This document shows, piece after piece, positions 10,157 to 21,340 of a stretch of 64,000 nucleotides of DNA (positions within the stretch are counted from its first letter, which is position 1; each line of letters begins with the position of its first letter). The DNA comes from Clavaria fumosa (lineage: Eukaryota; Basidiomycota; Agaricomycetes; Agaricales; Clavariaceae). The notes below the pieces were generated by a model, which did not search any database, had not been told where the DNA came from, and saw only the letters and a list, made by a program, of their open reading frames with translations. The position numbers and the translations under genes are program-made. The stretch is taken from the NCBI GenBank assembly GCA_951802425.1, contig OX637796.1, positions 3,224,001 to 3,288,000 of the forward strand. Reading direction: 5' to 3'.

Positions 10157-10758
10157 GCCAGACATGCTCGCCAGCACATTACGTCGTTTGTTCATTCAGC
10201 TGGCGATTTTGCGTTTCTCAAAACTCACGACACCGGTGGAGTGGCATGATAGAGATGAGCTAGATGGCTCTTCACGTTTTGCCTGCTGTGCTGATGGATG
10301 CTCATCGTTCACGATCTTGTACACGCCCAGATCTGTGTTGCAGATTTCCATTGCGCATATGGTTGTCTGCTTCTGCCGTATCATTTGTATCATTTAGATT
10401 GCTGTTTCCAACTCGGATATAATAATCAAACCTTGACGATCATCGGACGAGTGCTCGCAACAGCATCATTAACACGTACCAATTGTTTAAGTATCACACG
10501 TGCGGTATCGATGTCACATCCGACAAAGGAGCGATGAAGCAAAGGCGAGATGGATTAGAAGGCGAAGGGATTGTAAGGATCGACAAATGGGAAATGAGAA
10601 GAACAAGCGAAGGGTCTCTGCAAGAGGAAAAAGAAAACGAGAAAACATCGGCTTCAGTGGATGAGGCTTCAGTTGCGTGATATCGCAAGGTGAAGTAAAA
10701 GAGCGACAACTGATTCGATAAACAAGGGGAACAAAGCACAGATATCGGTGCTTGCGAT
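10157..10758. other. Convergent intergenic region, no gene seen
   Basis: This is 602 bp between the 3' ends of two convergent genes. Short ORFs here overlap each other in several frames and show no recognisable protein. It is probably both 3' UTRs. Confidence 0.6.
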
Positions 10759-12998
10759 TTATTCATTCAGATAAGCCAGCCCACCGGACGATGACGAGCG
10801 CTTGTGATGCTGTGTCTTCGGGTCCGGGTGAGGAGCAGGAGAGTCGGTAACTTGGCCTGGCATACCCAGGATGGGTGCCCTGCCTGCCGAGTACTGCGGC
10901 GGGAGCTCGATGACATCTTCAGTGTCGTCGACATCCGTATGCAAGACCAAGCGTGTGCTTTTTTCTCGCGAGGGGCCCGCTGATCTTTTCTGGTCCGCAC
11001 TGCTCGTGGTATCGACCCCGCCGTACCCCTGCGTTGGGGGACCTGATCCACCAACGTAGCTCTGTGCCGCGGTGCCCGGAGCACCGTAGCTCTGAGAGGC
11101 GGAGTACTGTGACCCACCCAAGTTCTGGGGCGCGGAGAACTGTGATCCGCCACCGTGGCTCTGAGTGGCCGAGAATTGCGACCCACCGAACTGCGACCCA
11201 CTCGCTCGCGAGGGATCAGACATGGTCGCTGCGGTGTTGACGGTAGCCGGGTTGTATTGGCCCGGCATGTAGGGTGACGAGAAAGGAGGGGCAGGAGATA
11301 AAGCAGGATTGGGTGAGGGGTATGAAGGAGTGACGTTGTATTGATATTGGTTTGGCGGGGGTTGTGCCGCTGGATATTGCTGTACTGCCGGGTATTGGCC
11401 TGGCATCGCTGGGTATGGACCAGCTGGAACACCGCCGCCTGTGAATGGGCTCTGCGGAGGTTGGCCTCCCGCATATGGATTCCACTGAGAGTACTGGTCC
11501 TGTTGATATTGATTCTGAGGAGGGTATTGATTCTGAGAAGGATATTGATTTTGTTGAAGGAACTGATTCTGTTGAGGGAATTGATTCTGTTGAGAGAATT
11601 GATTCTGCGCAGGAAATGGACTTGGGGGAATGGGGCTTGTTGGTTCCTGAACCGGTTGATACTGTACGCCTGGGTATTGACTCGATGTGGAACTTGGCAG
11701 CGCGTAAGGGTTTGCGGCAGCTGAGGCCGTTGTCAACAAATTGGAAGACGCGGAGCCTGGAGGTGCCGGAGTAAGATACTGGTCCGCAGGTGGGGCACCT
11801 GCAGGAGTATAGTCGCCGGGCAGCTTATAATCACTCTGTCCATAATTGACCTGCGCAGCCTGGGCTGCGGATTTCCGCTTTCGCACGAAAAAGAGACCGA
11901 CGGTGACTAGGATAGCGATGACGATCAATCCACCGATCGCGGCAGCCGCAATCACACCGGTGTTGGACTTGGATTTGATGGGAGTAAGAGACTGCGTAGG
12001 CAGGGTGTTTGCATTCTGAGAGGTGCTTGACGAGGCTTTGGAGGTAGAGGCGGAGGTGGAGCTGGAGCTGGAGCTGGAGGTGAGGGTTGAGCCGCTCCCG
12101 CTGGTCGTGGTGGAGGGGGAAGTCGAGCCCAGACATGACGTGTCTGTGCTGGCTCCAACGGTCTGGATATGACCAGCTCCGCCCTGACGTCCTCGAGCGT
12201 CGACCAACGCAAAGACAATCGATGTGCCAGCGGGCACATTGGCTGTCCAATCGAACGAGGTTGATCCTACAGGCGGATGAAGCGAGAATGATGGGCCTCC
12301 AGGAATAAGTCCCTGTAGAGTGCATCAGTTACGTGCAACAAATTATCTGTGGTAAAAACAACTTGCCAAGATAGTGATAGGTTGAATTGCGGTGGTATAT
12401 GCGCTGAAAGAGAATGGCCTGGGTACAAGTTGTACTTAGTAAGGTGTTGAAAATATTGATAATGATCGATGAGATTGCTCACTTGCACTGTTGAAGAGCT
12501 AAATTAGTCTGAAATTGGAAATCTGGACCAGGATCCGTAGTGGTGCAGGTCTGGCCCCTAGCACCGGGCTTGACGGTGATGACGTTTGAGGTGCCGCCTG
12601 TTCCAAAGCCGGTGGCATCCGACATGGTAAGGAGGAGTTGCTGGCCTGATGCATAAGGGAATTGGGCGATTTGAAATGAATTTAAAGCCGAAGCTGGGAA
12701 AGAGGCATTTCTTGGGGTCCCAAATATCTGTTGCACAAATTAGACAAGCGGAAATTCTAACGAAAGTAACGTACTGGAGCAATGAAAAGCTGAAAAGGTG
12801 CTTGCCCTCCTGAATTAATTAATTTCAACTGCTGCTCGTGCGGCTCGCGCAGGGACGCCCACACGCACCAGTCCATGAGATTGAGAAAGGCCCACATGAG
12901 ACCGCTTGTGACGCGGTAAAGGTGAAGGCGCGCGCCGAGGATGATGCCAGAATCACAAGAGCTGAGGCGAGTAAGTCTCTGATCATTGCCCGGCCCAT
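10759..12998 (-). CDS. Single-pass membrane protein with Ser-rich stalk and Gln/Pro-rich tail
   Basis: Read on the minus strand from ATG 12998 (MGRAMIRD; alternative ATG 12986). A signal peptide (LLASALVILASSSARA) leads into an ectodomain opening FTFTASQAVSCGPFSISWTGG, with a few Cys pairs. A Ser/Thr-rich stalk precedes one membrane helix (GVIAAAAIGGLIVIAILVTV) with stop-transfer RKRK. The cytoplasmic tail holds tandem NQ[FY]xxQ units, GGSQFSA-type repeats and a C-terminal acidic/Pro segment. The architecture resembles fungal cell-surface sensor-like proteins, but no function can be assigned. Introns include a GC-AG intron at 12313-12366, after ATC TTG. The mid-tail GGSQFSA region is the source of the fragments in both composite blocks. 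It lies just downstream of the NIPA gene on the same strand. Confidence 0.8.
11480..11620 (-). repeat. Tandem NQ(F/Y)xxQ-coding repeat
   Basis: An 18-nt-scale tandem repeat in the tail of the membrane-protein gene encodes successive NQFSQQ, NQFPQQ, NQFLQQ, NQYPSQ and NQYPPQ units. It is a likely site of repeat-number variation. Confidence 0.8.
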
Positions 12999-13372
12999 CC
13001 TCGAGGCACTGAGCGGAAAGGAAAGGAAAGGAAAGAGGGATATCAAGTAATGGTTGACGCCCAACAGCAAGCGGTAAAAGCGGAAGAGAATTTGTGCGGA
13101 CAATGTTTAGTGTTGTTGTGACGACGACGAGATGTACCGAGTTGCCGCATTATGTAAGATATTTTACTATAACCCGACGTGGAAATCTGGCATCCAAATT
13201 GGGCTTTAACGCACTGCATAGTCCTTTCTACACTTGCTAGATCTCATCTCGCAATCAAACAGCAGGTGGTGATTCCAGCTCATAGAAATGTTCAGCCGTT
13301 GGAGGATAATCCTTTTTTTGTCGTAAAACGTCGTCGGCGGTGCATGCTTGGGTAAATACAATATTGTCCATC
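12999..13372. other. Spacer between two minus-strand genes
   Basis: This holds the 5' side of the membrane-protein gene and the 3' side of the NIPA gene. There is a GGAAA-type short repeat near 13016-13036. No further gene is seen. Confidence 0.5.
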
Positions 13373-15443
13373 TCATCGCCGCAGAAAGCGCCGTAGCAAT
13401 CGCCACATCCGACCTCCCTTCAAACTCGGATCCTCCGCTTGCACATCCTCTGGACTACTAGCATTGTTAGCCACCTCCTCCCTCTCTACAGGAGCCGCTG
13501 TCGCGTTCAAGCACACACTTCTTCCCGTCGAGCCGCCCAGACAGCTTTCACTAACAGCCCTCCGCCTCGGTTGCCGTTCCCCCACCGCCTCTCTACTGTC
13601 ATCGTCGTTGCCATGCGGAAACCCTCCTGAGCCTCCCTGACCACTCGTCCTTCTCCTTATCCTCTCCCTCGGGAGGATCGCAAACCCTGGACTGACAGCC
13701 GACAATCCAATTTGAAATCCAGGGCCTGGGAACCCCATCCGTAGACTCCCGCCTCCGCCGTAGTCAGCAGCCGACAGATTTGAGTAAGCGTCCCGCCTCG
13801 TCAAACGCCGGCGTTTGGATCCGCTGGTGGACGGACTAAGCGGAACAGAATCTGCCATGGTTTGCTCGTGCGTGACTGGTTGGCCACGCAGACTGGACAT
13901 GCTGGACATGCGTCTCTCGTAGTTGATGCCACCGTGCGATGGTCGGTCGTGCTCGTGCTCGTGTTCGTCGCCTGAAGGTTCTTCTGCCAATGCAGGGAAC
14001 AGAGGATTAAGCGGGCTTGCGAATATCCGTTGCCCATGTATCCCTTCGCCCTCCGGATATGCTGCTTCACTGTCTGTAGTCGACAGGGCCTCTTCTTCCT
14101 CTTCGACTTCTTCCCATGTCCCGACATCCACCCCACCTCCGCCCGAATGTATTGAGACCACCCACACCCCTCCGAGTAACACCACGATGCCCAAGGCGAC
14201 AAGACACAGATGGAGTGGGGGTATCAACGAGAATTGGTCGAAATAAACCAGACCATTGATGATCGAGGAAATATTATAAACACAAAATCCCGCTGCATTA
14301 GAATCAGCAGATTTCGTTTCAAAATGCATAGGTACGCACATGGACAGACGATGATAGGACCTGCAAATAGCAATGCCTTTTGAAGATACCACAGCTGCAA
14401 CAGCGCGAAGACCAAGAGACAGATGACCAACATCCACGCCTGCCATCTCCAAAACTGGTTGTGTCCCTGAAGGGTGAGCAACAACAGTTCCACGCCACTC
14501 TTTGCAAACAACAAACACATCCCCGAGATGATTCCAGAAAAAGACGAGTAGGCCAGGGCAAGGAGAATGTGTGTGCGCCTCGTGGAGAGGGAGTCATGAT
14601 TGGAGAGCGAAAAGGCTGAGGTGGAGCTTGCAAATTTGGGATCTAATAGAGGTGTGCGTTCGGTAGGGAGCTCGTTTGTGTCCGCGACGAGCGCAATGGA
14701 GCGATTAGGAGTCAGGGATGGAGACCTAGGAGAAGTTTGAAGCGGATACGACTGTGCTGCCAGTCGTTTGCGCAAGGAGAACTCCACGACGTGTGCCTGT
14801 GGCATCAAAAGTTCGGAGAGATGTCAACCGATCCACAAAGATAGACTCACGATGACCACAGCGACGAGGAAAACTACACTTAGCAGCGAAAAGTAGACGA
14901 TAAAGGCTGGGCGACTGAACAAATGTAGCAAGTCCTCTAGCGACCGCGTCTGTTCCGGGACAATGCCAAACTGGGCAATCACGACAGCGCCGCCGGCGAT
15001 CAGTAATGTACCAACAATCACCCACGGGGAGAAAACATCGCCGAGAAGCAGGCGCGCAAAGAAGGCGTTCCAAAGCAGAGAGACAGCCCCAAGTGGAGCT
15101 AAGATGACGACTGGGAGGGAGGCTATCTGCACAAGGAAGCCGAGGGCGTTCGAAGAGATGAATATCGCTGTGGAGTCCTCAGAAGTTCAGCGTTGTCGCT
15201 GGCCTGCGATAGAAAAGGACATACCGAAACCTAGAAGCCACAAACTAAGAATTGGCATCGTTAGAGTGAACATTATTTGCGAGGCAGACAGAGAACGCAC
15301 GGCCGACGGTACTCGAGCTTGCGATGTTGAAATGGCAGGGCGTCATTGAGGACGTGACTCTTCCGCTGGAAGGTGAGCCCAAGGGATTGTATGAAACTTG
15401 CGAGCAGGCCAATCGCAATGCCGAGGGGTATCGAGATATGCAT
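13373..15443 (-). CDS. NIPA-type (DUF803) magnesium transporter family protein
   Basis: Multi-pass membrane protein of the NIPA family, whose members are linked to Mg2+ transport. Read from ATG 15443: MHISIPLGIAIGLLASFIQSLGL then QRKSH, the family's N-terminal signature. Spliced exons give RRPLWLLGFAIFISSNALGFL, then LAPLGAVSLLWNA and IVGTLLIAGGAVVIAQFG, then further helices, and FCVYNISSIINGLVYFDQF after the NIPA-type glycine/proline helix. An inter-helix loop carries NELPTERTPLLDPK. The last membrane helix is followed by a long cytoplasmic tail (about 270 aa), acidic first, with an EHEHEHD His/Glu run, then basic with many Ser/Arg and ending RRFLRR. Frames are intact, unlike the two fragment copies at 3.8-4.7 and 7.3-8.0 kb. 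An in-frame extension upstream of ATG 15443 (FVLAAHQRPL) has no obvious start. Confidence 0.88.
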
Positions 15444-15776
15444 GAGTGGCCGTTGATGAGCTGCGAGGACGAAGCCACTGTACTGAATCCACGAGGCTGT
15501 CAGTCAAGCGTCCACAAACTGCTCCTGGGACAAATGAGTATTGGTGCTGTAGTGATTGCGCGCTTGAAATTCAAGCTTATATTCAAGTGCCGCCACATTT
15601 TGACCATGACTAACTGACCATTCCAATTCCATGAGACAGCATTCCAAATGAATGAGTATGTAGTCTTGGTGCAATGTACACCGTGATGCTTGTATATAAT
15701 ATAAGCATTGTGCTAAGAGTCTGACCCAAAAACACATCATTACAGCATAGGTAAGTGTCGCACACTGTTACCGTCC
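15444..15776. other. Spacer upstream of NIPA gene
   Basis: This is 333 bp between the NIPA start and the 3' end of the TMEM242-like gene, both on the minus strand. No additional gene is seen; a TATATAATATAAG stretch near 15692-15704 could be promoter-like. Confidence 0.45.
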
Positions 15777-16576
15777 TTATTGACTGGCCACGACGAAATC
15801 AGATAGCTGCATAAATCAAGTTCAAACCATGCCTGAGAGATTAGGGGAGGCTGGTCTTTCTACTTACCTCTGTGACTATAGCAGCACACCATGCACTAAA
15901 TCCATCCCTTTCAAAAGCCTCCTGTATACGTCTCTCTACATCTTGCTCATTCCATTGCCCGCTCCCCGTTTGTGTGGCAGCCTGAGACGAAGGGTCGGGC
16001 ACCCGATTAAGGCGAGCGACTAGCTCAGGCGCAACAGATCGCACAATGTTCCGCATACGGTCCGCAAACTCAGGTATCTGTGTTTAAAATACATAAATGC
16101 CGAACTGATGTCAGGGTAAGGCACACATTTTGGACTTGGAGGAGAGTCTTTATGCCAAGCACAGAGATCGCGGCGCCCGCTGTTACCAGAAGGGTAGCGA
16201 TACCCAATGCCTTGAACGCATGGAGAGCGGCATTGAACTTGTCTGTCGCATGCGTCGAGTGGAATGGTACTTGGAAACGCAAAAGATCTGCCTGTTGCTC
16301 TTCTGGTCTTGGTGTATATCGAATGCGTATCGATGAGGATGCAGCACCTGCTCTTCTAGGATGTGCAGAGGATTCGCCAAGGCTGGTACTGATAGCGCGA
16401 CGAAGTTCAAGGCTACGAATGCGAGTGGCATGGCTGAGACGATGTGCTCTAGTGGCGAAGGCTATATGAGGCGTGCAGAGGCATAATTCGCCTAGACTAT
16501 GTGCATGGCAATAAAGGAGCTTCGCCAGCTTCACTGGTTGTGCGTCGAAAGAGCGAAGGATCATCAATCGAATCAA
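15777..16576 (-). CDS. TMEM242-like mitochondrial membrane protein (tentative)
   Basis: Read on the minus strand. A long basic, Ser/Arg-rich N-terminal part (ATRAHRLSHATRIRSLELRRA) suggests mitochondrial import. It is followed by HAFKALGIATLLVTAGAAISVLGIKTLL, one hydrophobic segment with small residues, then after an intron IPEFADRMRNIVRSVAPEL. The order hydrophobic segment, short loop, (E/D)F-x-x-(K/R)M resembles the TMEM242 family (assembly factors of the mitochondrial ATP synthase c-ring). I judge this from pattern only. A C-terminal acidic helix (NEQDVERRIQEAFERDGF) follows, then a last short exon LSDFVVASQ and stop at 15777-15779. The start is uncertain: 16576 is the most upstream in-frame ATG, and an upstream exon is possible. 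Confidence 0.55.
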
Positions 16577-16837
16577 ACATTGCGTACGGTGGCAGTGCCA
16601 GAATATTTTCGCACTAAATATTCATTGGTGCTTCGACAACGAAACGGTGCGGGTCTCCAACAAAGAAGTTTGAGGGTCCAGGGAGCTTACGATAACGTCC
16701 TTGTGGAGAATTCTCCTTACTCAAATATCGGAGCAGCAGAGGCGGTATTGGGCCATTGAAATTCTACCCACGCCCAGTGAGAAACAGTAACGATATTTAC
16801 ATCCGGACATGGAAACCTCCTGATTCCGTTGTCTTCA

Positions 16838-17434
16838 TCAAACTGCCTGGTTCGAAGCTACGGCGACCAGATTGGTAATTCTTCGACTGTCTATCGTGAG
16901 ATCAGAAGATTGAGACTCGATCCTGTGGCCGCACGTGTCGAATGTAAAAGACAGTTAAATTCAGACTATCACACACGAGAATCTTACACACCTGGCACAG
17001 ACAACCTTCGGGCGCTCGACATCAACCGCATCAACCGTCCCGGGCAGAGGAGCCCGGAACCCACGGATATAATAGAAGGTGCCACAAGAGCCATTCTGGG
17101 CAATGAAGAAATTGAACTGAAGTGCGGCCTGGAAATTAAAAGCACTAACTCGATTTGTGGGGTCGTCTGGCACGTCCATAATGTACTCCCAGTCTATGGT
17201 CGCTCCCTGCATGCCATCCCCCTTCGCACCCCTGCATATGGCAACCGCCAAGCTAGTGAGCTTCGGGAAATTGAGGGGACGCCCATTCAGCGATCCCTGG
17301 AGTGAAGGGGCAAAGGTGTCATTCACAGCAGCGATGCAATCGTCATCGGAGAGAGCCCCAAAAACGCGCGGAATATGCGCCTTGACCCAATCCGCGATGC
17401 TGGAGAGATGAACACTTGACGATTCCGAGGACAT
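16838..17434 (-). CDS. NTF2/SnoaL-like small protein (tentative)
   Basis: Read from ATG 17434 (MSSESSSVHLSSIADWVKAH). It continues VFGALSDDDCIAAVNDTFAPS, NFPKLTSLAVAI and IDWEYIMDVPDDPTNRVSAF, then GTFYYIRGFRAPLPGT. One intron follows VVCAR (GTGTGT...CCACAG, about 16930-16995). The last exon reads IESQSSDLTIDSRRITNLVA and ends in TGA at 16838-16840. An N-terminal helix pair, then long strands, fits an alpha+beta NTF2/SnoaL-type fold of the small stand-alone kind common in basidiomycetes. No catalytic role can be read from it. Length about 173 aa. Confidence 0.68.
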
Positions 17435-17949
17435 TTTGACTGGTAGGGCGGTCTAAGAGAAAGTATACGCAACCACCGGGGTAGATATATATACCTTCCA
17501 ACCTAGTGATAGGGATCGGCGTCAATGGACTCACGGATAATGGTAGTTATCACGTACACACGTCAGATGATGGTAAGTATCTGTAACGGGCGGACACCTT
17601 TCAATGTTTGAGCTAGATAGGTGGAACATGTCGAGGAACAAATGGGAAATCCGGCGATGAGTGGAGGAAGTCCGTGAATACGTAAAGGAATGATTATTAG
17701 CAGTCGGCCTCGGGAAAAGTCACCGACTAATCGCTGGGGTTCTGATCATCGGCATTCGCCATCGTCTGGTGCCATAGCTGAAAGGATGAAAGTAAAATCA
17801 AAAATTCATAGGGATAAACATTCGAGGTGGATATGGAGGGGAAGGAGATGACCTTTTTGGGGGGTGATGAAAGTGACATCATGTGATGAGTGAGTATTAT
17901 GGTTGAGGCTAGTACTATCATTGCACAAGTATAGTATAGTACTACAATG
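17435..17949. other. Intergenic region, no supported gene
   Basis: This is 515 bp between two minus-strand genes. A 79-codon ORF at 17727-17966 is present but overlaps the AC40 stop region and resembles no family. It probably holds the AC40 3' UTR and the promoter of the NTF2-like gene. Confidence 0.5.
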
Positions 17950-19326
17950 TCATGTTTCGGTATCATCTACATTCATGTCACCTCCAAGCAATGCCTCAGC
18001 TGCCTTTCGTAAAAGGGCTATTTTTTCTCGCATGACCTTGATCGCTTCAGGAAGCAATTCCTGTGGCTCATATGCACTCTCAGACTCTACCTTGACTGAA
18101 GGTGCGATCAAAAGACACGCACACGATAAAAAATATTAAACGCACATAGAAAATGATCCCGCACGCGTCCCAGCTTGACACACCCTTCGAACTCCTTATG
18201 TCGAAGCACCTCCCTCGTCACCGGATCCCTGCGCACCTCGCGCTCATTGACAGTCACTACCTTGGTGGTCGGATGTACGGCTATGACTCCCTCCGGGAAA
18301 CACGCGGCAAACTTGTCTGCCAGCTGCGGCGGGACCGGATGGGCCGCGTCAAGCGTGATGGTGGGGAGCAGACGGTATGAAGCCGTCGCTACTCTCCGTC
18401 TTTCTCAGGGGATACTCAGACCATGATAGAGGATACTTACCCACGGGACTGAATTTGGCGTGGTCCTTCCCGATACCCTTAACAGCGTGGCATTCCATGT
18501 CAACCTCTTGTCCCGGCCCCAGCTTCGCCAAGATGATATTCCCATTAATCGGGGCCGGGGCGTGGTGTGCGAACACCTCGCTTTGCTCGCCTTGCGGCAC
18601 CCAGACAAGTTGGGACGAGAGGAACTCGTGGTTCTCGTACAACTCGGAGCGGTCCGCGAGCGGGTCTGTGGGCTTCGAACGGGAGAAGGGCTTTCGTTTG
18701 CAGTGCAAGGATATCCTGAAGACGAGGGTGTTCCGGTCGTTCGCTTGCTCTGTTCGATCTGGCAAAGAAAGCTGCCTGTCAGGAGTTACCAAAAAACAAA
18801 GGGTAACAAAATACCCCCTTACTAGTTTTCATGAGCATGGTGTAGGGTTTGACGTTGAGCGGGACCAGACCAAGACGCTGAGCGAGGACCTCGTCGTCCA
18901 CGCAGGTAGTGTTGTTGTAAATGTAGACGTTCTCGACGCACATAGTCGGAACCTGCATGTACACACGTTGAATGACAGAGTTTTATGGACGAAAAACGAA
19001 AGGAAACACGCGCCTCGGCAATCATGATTCTCCTCAAAGAATTCGCTACCGAGGCATCAACACCAATCAAGTCGAATTCTATCGAACGGTTGGACAGTCT
19101 GTGAACGACCACTCGCAGGTTCTGAAAATCCGTAGGATCAGAAATGACTTAGGGAAAAAAAGTCTTGTTGCACCTTCTTGAACAACTCCAGATTCCATGA
19201 CTGGTCTCCATCAAACGCGTGATGACCCGGAAAGTCAGAGCTTGAGACATCCGTTACACGCTCTGCGCGTATGCCCACGTGTCGTCGTGAGTCATGCAAT
19301 GACATCGTCTCTGTGGGCTGATACAT
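17950..19326 (-). CDS. RPC40: RNA polymerase I and III subunit AC40 (RPAC1)
   Basis: AC40 is the alpha-like subunit shared by RNA polymerases I and III; with AC19 it nucleates enzyme assembly in the nucleus. Read from ATG 19326 (or 19305): HVGIRAERVTDVSSSDFPGH, then NLRVVVHRLSNRSIEFDLIGVD, the universal alpha motif ANSLRRIMIAEVPTM, then VYIYNNTTCVDDEVLAQRLGL. Later exons give [37 protein letters not shown], then RDHFLFKVES and a C-terminal helix PEAIKVMREKIALLRKAAEAL ending DDTET. The alpha dimerisation motifs are intact. The intron between IAE and VPTM (18953-19013) has a GC donor (GAG|GCGCGT). The start choice is uncertain by 7 codons. Confidence 0.93.
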
Positions 19327-19458
19327 GGCTGGCTACCTGTGACACAAGTCTTGTGTAGTGTTACAATATGAAGTGCCTTAGCCAAGCAAGCAAGCATAGC
19401 ATGAAGGTCATGTTGGAACTTGACTTGTGCACGCACGTACACGTGCCAGTACCTCGTC

Positions 19459-21137
19459 ATGAACATCCAAGACCTTTTGCGAAAGCCATTTGGCCCATAC
19501 AAAGAGTCTCTCATTCTAAACGCGGAATGCATGTCCAACAAAAACCATGTCTTGACACTTAAGCACTTCCTTATGGAATGTGGGGGCGAGCCTATGGGGT
19601 AGGAATTTTGCTCTCAACGCAGCACGCGTTCGTTTCTGATCTCGCCTGTAGATTCGATGAATCTGAGGACAGGGACCATCCCAGGATGGCGGAATACCCT
19701 GTACGCTTTCGCGGCAACCTTGAGATTCAATCCCTTGCCTGGCTCACGCCGATCGGTCGCGACCTCATTGATACAGAGCTGCGCCAGCGAGACGCGGCTC
19801 AGAAAATCCACGCGTCCAGAAACCAACGGAGCCCGGTCACGCTAGCAATTCTCTACTACCGTAATCCCTTTGGAACCAACGTCAAGATCAGCGTCACAGT
19901 CCAGTGTGATAAGTCGAACTCTGGCGCTCTATACTGCTGTTGTAAGTGCATCCCTTTTACAAGCTCTGTTCACGTTGACGCATGCTATGTCAGCCCCACT
20001 CGCACCTAACGGCCTGATCGTACACTCGAAAATCGTACGAGAGGGGAAGCCGCTACTGTATGCGACGCGGTCTGACTGTGAATGTGTCTAACGCCTTTGC
20101 AGGACGCGAAGCTATCAGGCTCTCGACATTGATGTGTCTACATTCGAGAGGTCGCACACTTTCTTACGTCGTTATCAACTTCTCTCCCTCATGAAAAGAA
20201 TCGTCGACAAGCATTTCGCACCCATAGAAGAACGAACCATCAATTACTTCGTCAATATCTACCTTCGAGAATTTGCTTTCACTCACTGGCATAGACACCA
20301 CCGATGGATATACGACGAGGAACTCGATCCTGATGTGGATGCGAACGGACGAACAAGGCTCCCTCGACATCCACGGCCTATCCATCGCTCTGAAGTTCTC
20401 TCAATATTCGCATCACAAGCAGAATGGATATATGAAGACCAAAAAGCCAAACCATCCGCGCATCGGGTGGTCGATCCACAACTGTGGCTAGAGTTTTGTA
20501 AGAGAGTTCAATGCGGCATGGATGAGGTCACAAGGAGAGAGACTGGTGTGGACTCGGTGCAGGATACGAAGCGGGAAGAAGATGAATTACACGAGTCCGA
20601 GGTGGAGACGGACGATGCACCAGTCGCACACATCTATGACGACGACTTCTCTCCCGACTCCAGCCCCTCTGCATCCGACTCAGAGTTCCATTCTGGCCCT
20701 CCATTGGATCCGGAACTGCTCTCTCTCATCCCACGATCTTTCTACCGCCCACCACCGATTCCATCCTCGAATTTTAAGTGGTTCTGTGATGTAGATGATT
20801 GCGCATATGTCATCGATCTCTTGAACCTGACTAAGGTCAACGTTGTAGCCCTGTCAAAACACCAGATCGAATGGCTCACCTCGAAGAAGTGGTCTAGTAC
20901 TCAGGATCCAGGGACGGTTCGAGCATTCTATCGCATGGTGGACTTTCATAGGCGATGGCATATTACAGAGTGGGGTATCGAGTTTGTAAAGCCCACGACA
21001 ATGAAGGCAAGTGTCCTGTGCGCTTTTGCATCCACCGATTATTGACATTCCCACAGGCCAGCCTTGCGTGGACAAGACCGAAAAGACATCGGCCATGGCC
21101 TGAGCCAGAACCTGATCGCAGCACACACAACGAGTAG
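19459..21137 (+). CDS. Conserved-looking unknown protein
   Basis: From ATG 19459 the spliced protein reads MNIQDLLRKPFGPYKESLIL, then MECGGEPMG joined to FDESEDRDHPRMAEY, RFRGNLEIQSLAWLTPIGRD, VTLAILYYRNPFGTNVKISVTVQC, then SPLAPNGLIVHSKIVREGK, and a long exon with RSHTFLRRYQLLSLMKRIVD, HRRWIYDEELDPD, an acidic Ser-rich stretch and RAFYRMVDFHRRWHITEWG. The last exon (KASLAWTRPKRHRPWPEPEP) is reached through a GC-AG intron at 21007-21056. Without it translation would end at 21045 as KASVLCAF plus 5 residues. I recognise no domain. It is about 480 aa, soluble, and has no signal peptide. The AC40 gene lies divergent upstream, and HSP104 follows on the same strand. Confidence 0.6.
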
Positions 21138-21244
21138 AACCAATTGCCCGTGTTTTTCGAAGGCTAATTCAAGCTGCATGATAATCCGAGCAAGCTATAT
21201 TGTGAGGGCTACGAATGAATGTTGTGCCAAATCTGGTTTGTTTG

Positions 21245-21271
21245 GTCAGTCATGTGACTCACGTGACTGAC
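21245..21271. promoter_or_regulatory. 13-bp inverted repeat centred on TGACTCA upstream of HSP104
   Basis: Arms GTCAGTCATGTGA and TCACGTGACTGAC are separated by one C, with one mismatch in the stem. The centre is TGACTCA (21255-21261), the bZIP AP-1/Gcn4-type site, and the right arm contains CACGTG (21260-21265). It ends 108 bp before the HSP104 ATG. The pattern is seen directly; a regulatory role is inference. Confidence 0.5.
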
Positions 21272-21340
21272 AACTGGAGTCTGGAACCGTCGTGGAGCGT
21301 CGTGGAGATTCTAAGAGAGTCGAGAAACGAACGCGCCAAC

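Noticed and set aside
17727..17966. 79-codon minus-strand ORF after AC40
   Set aside because: It overlaps the AC40 stop, is AT-rich, has no splice-supported link to a gene, and shows no motif.
18349..19027. Long plus-strand ORFs across the AC40 gene
   Set aside because: They are antisense to conserved AC40 exons.
21149..21180. Possible heat-shock element TTCGAA...AATTC upstream of HSP104
   Set aside because: The spacing between units does not fit the TTCnnGAA register; only a degenerate array at 21309-21326 is mentioned as weak.
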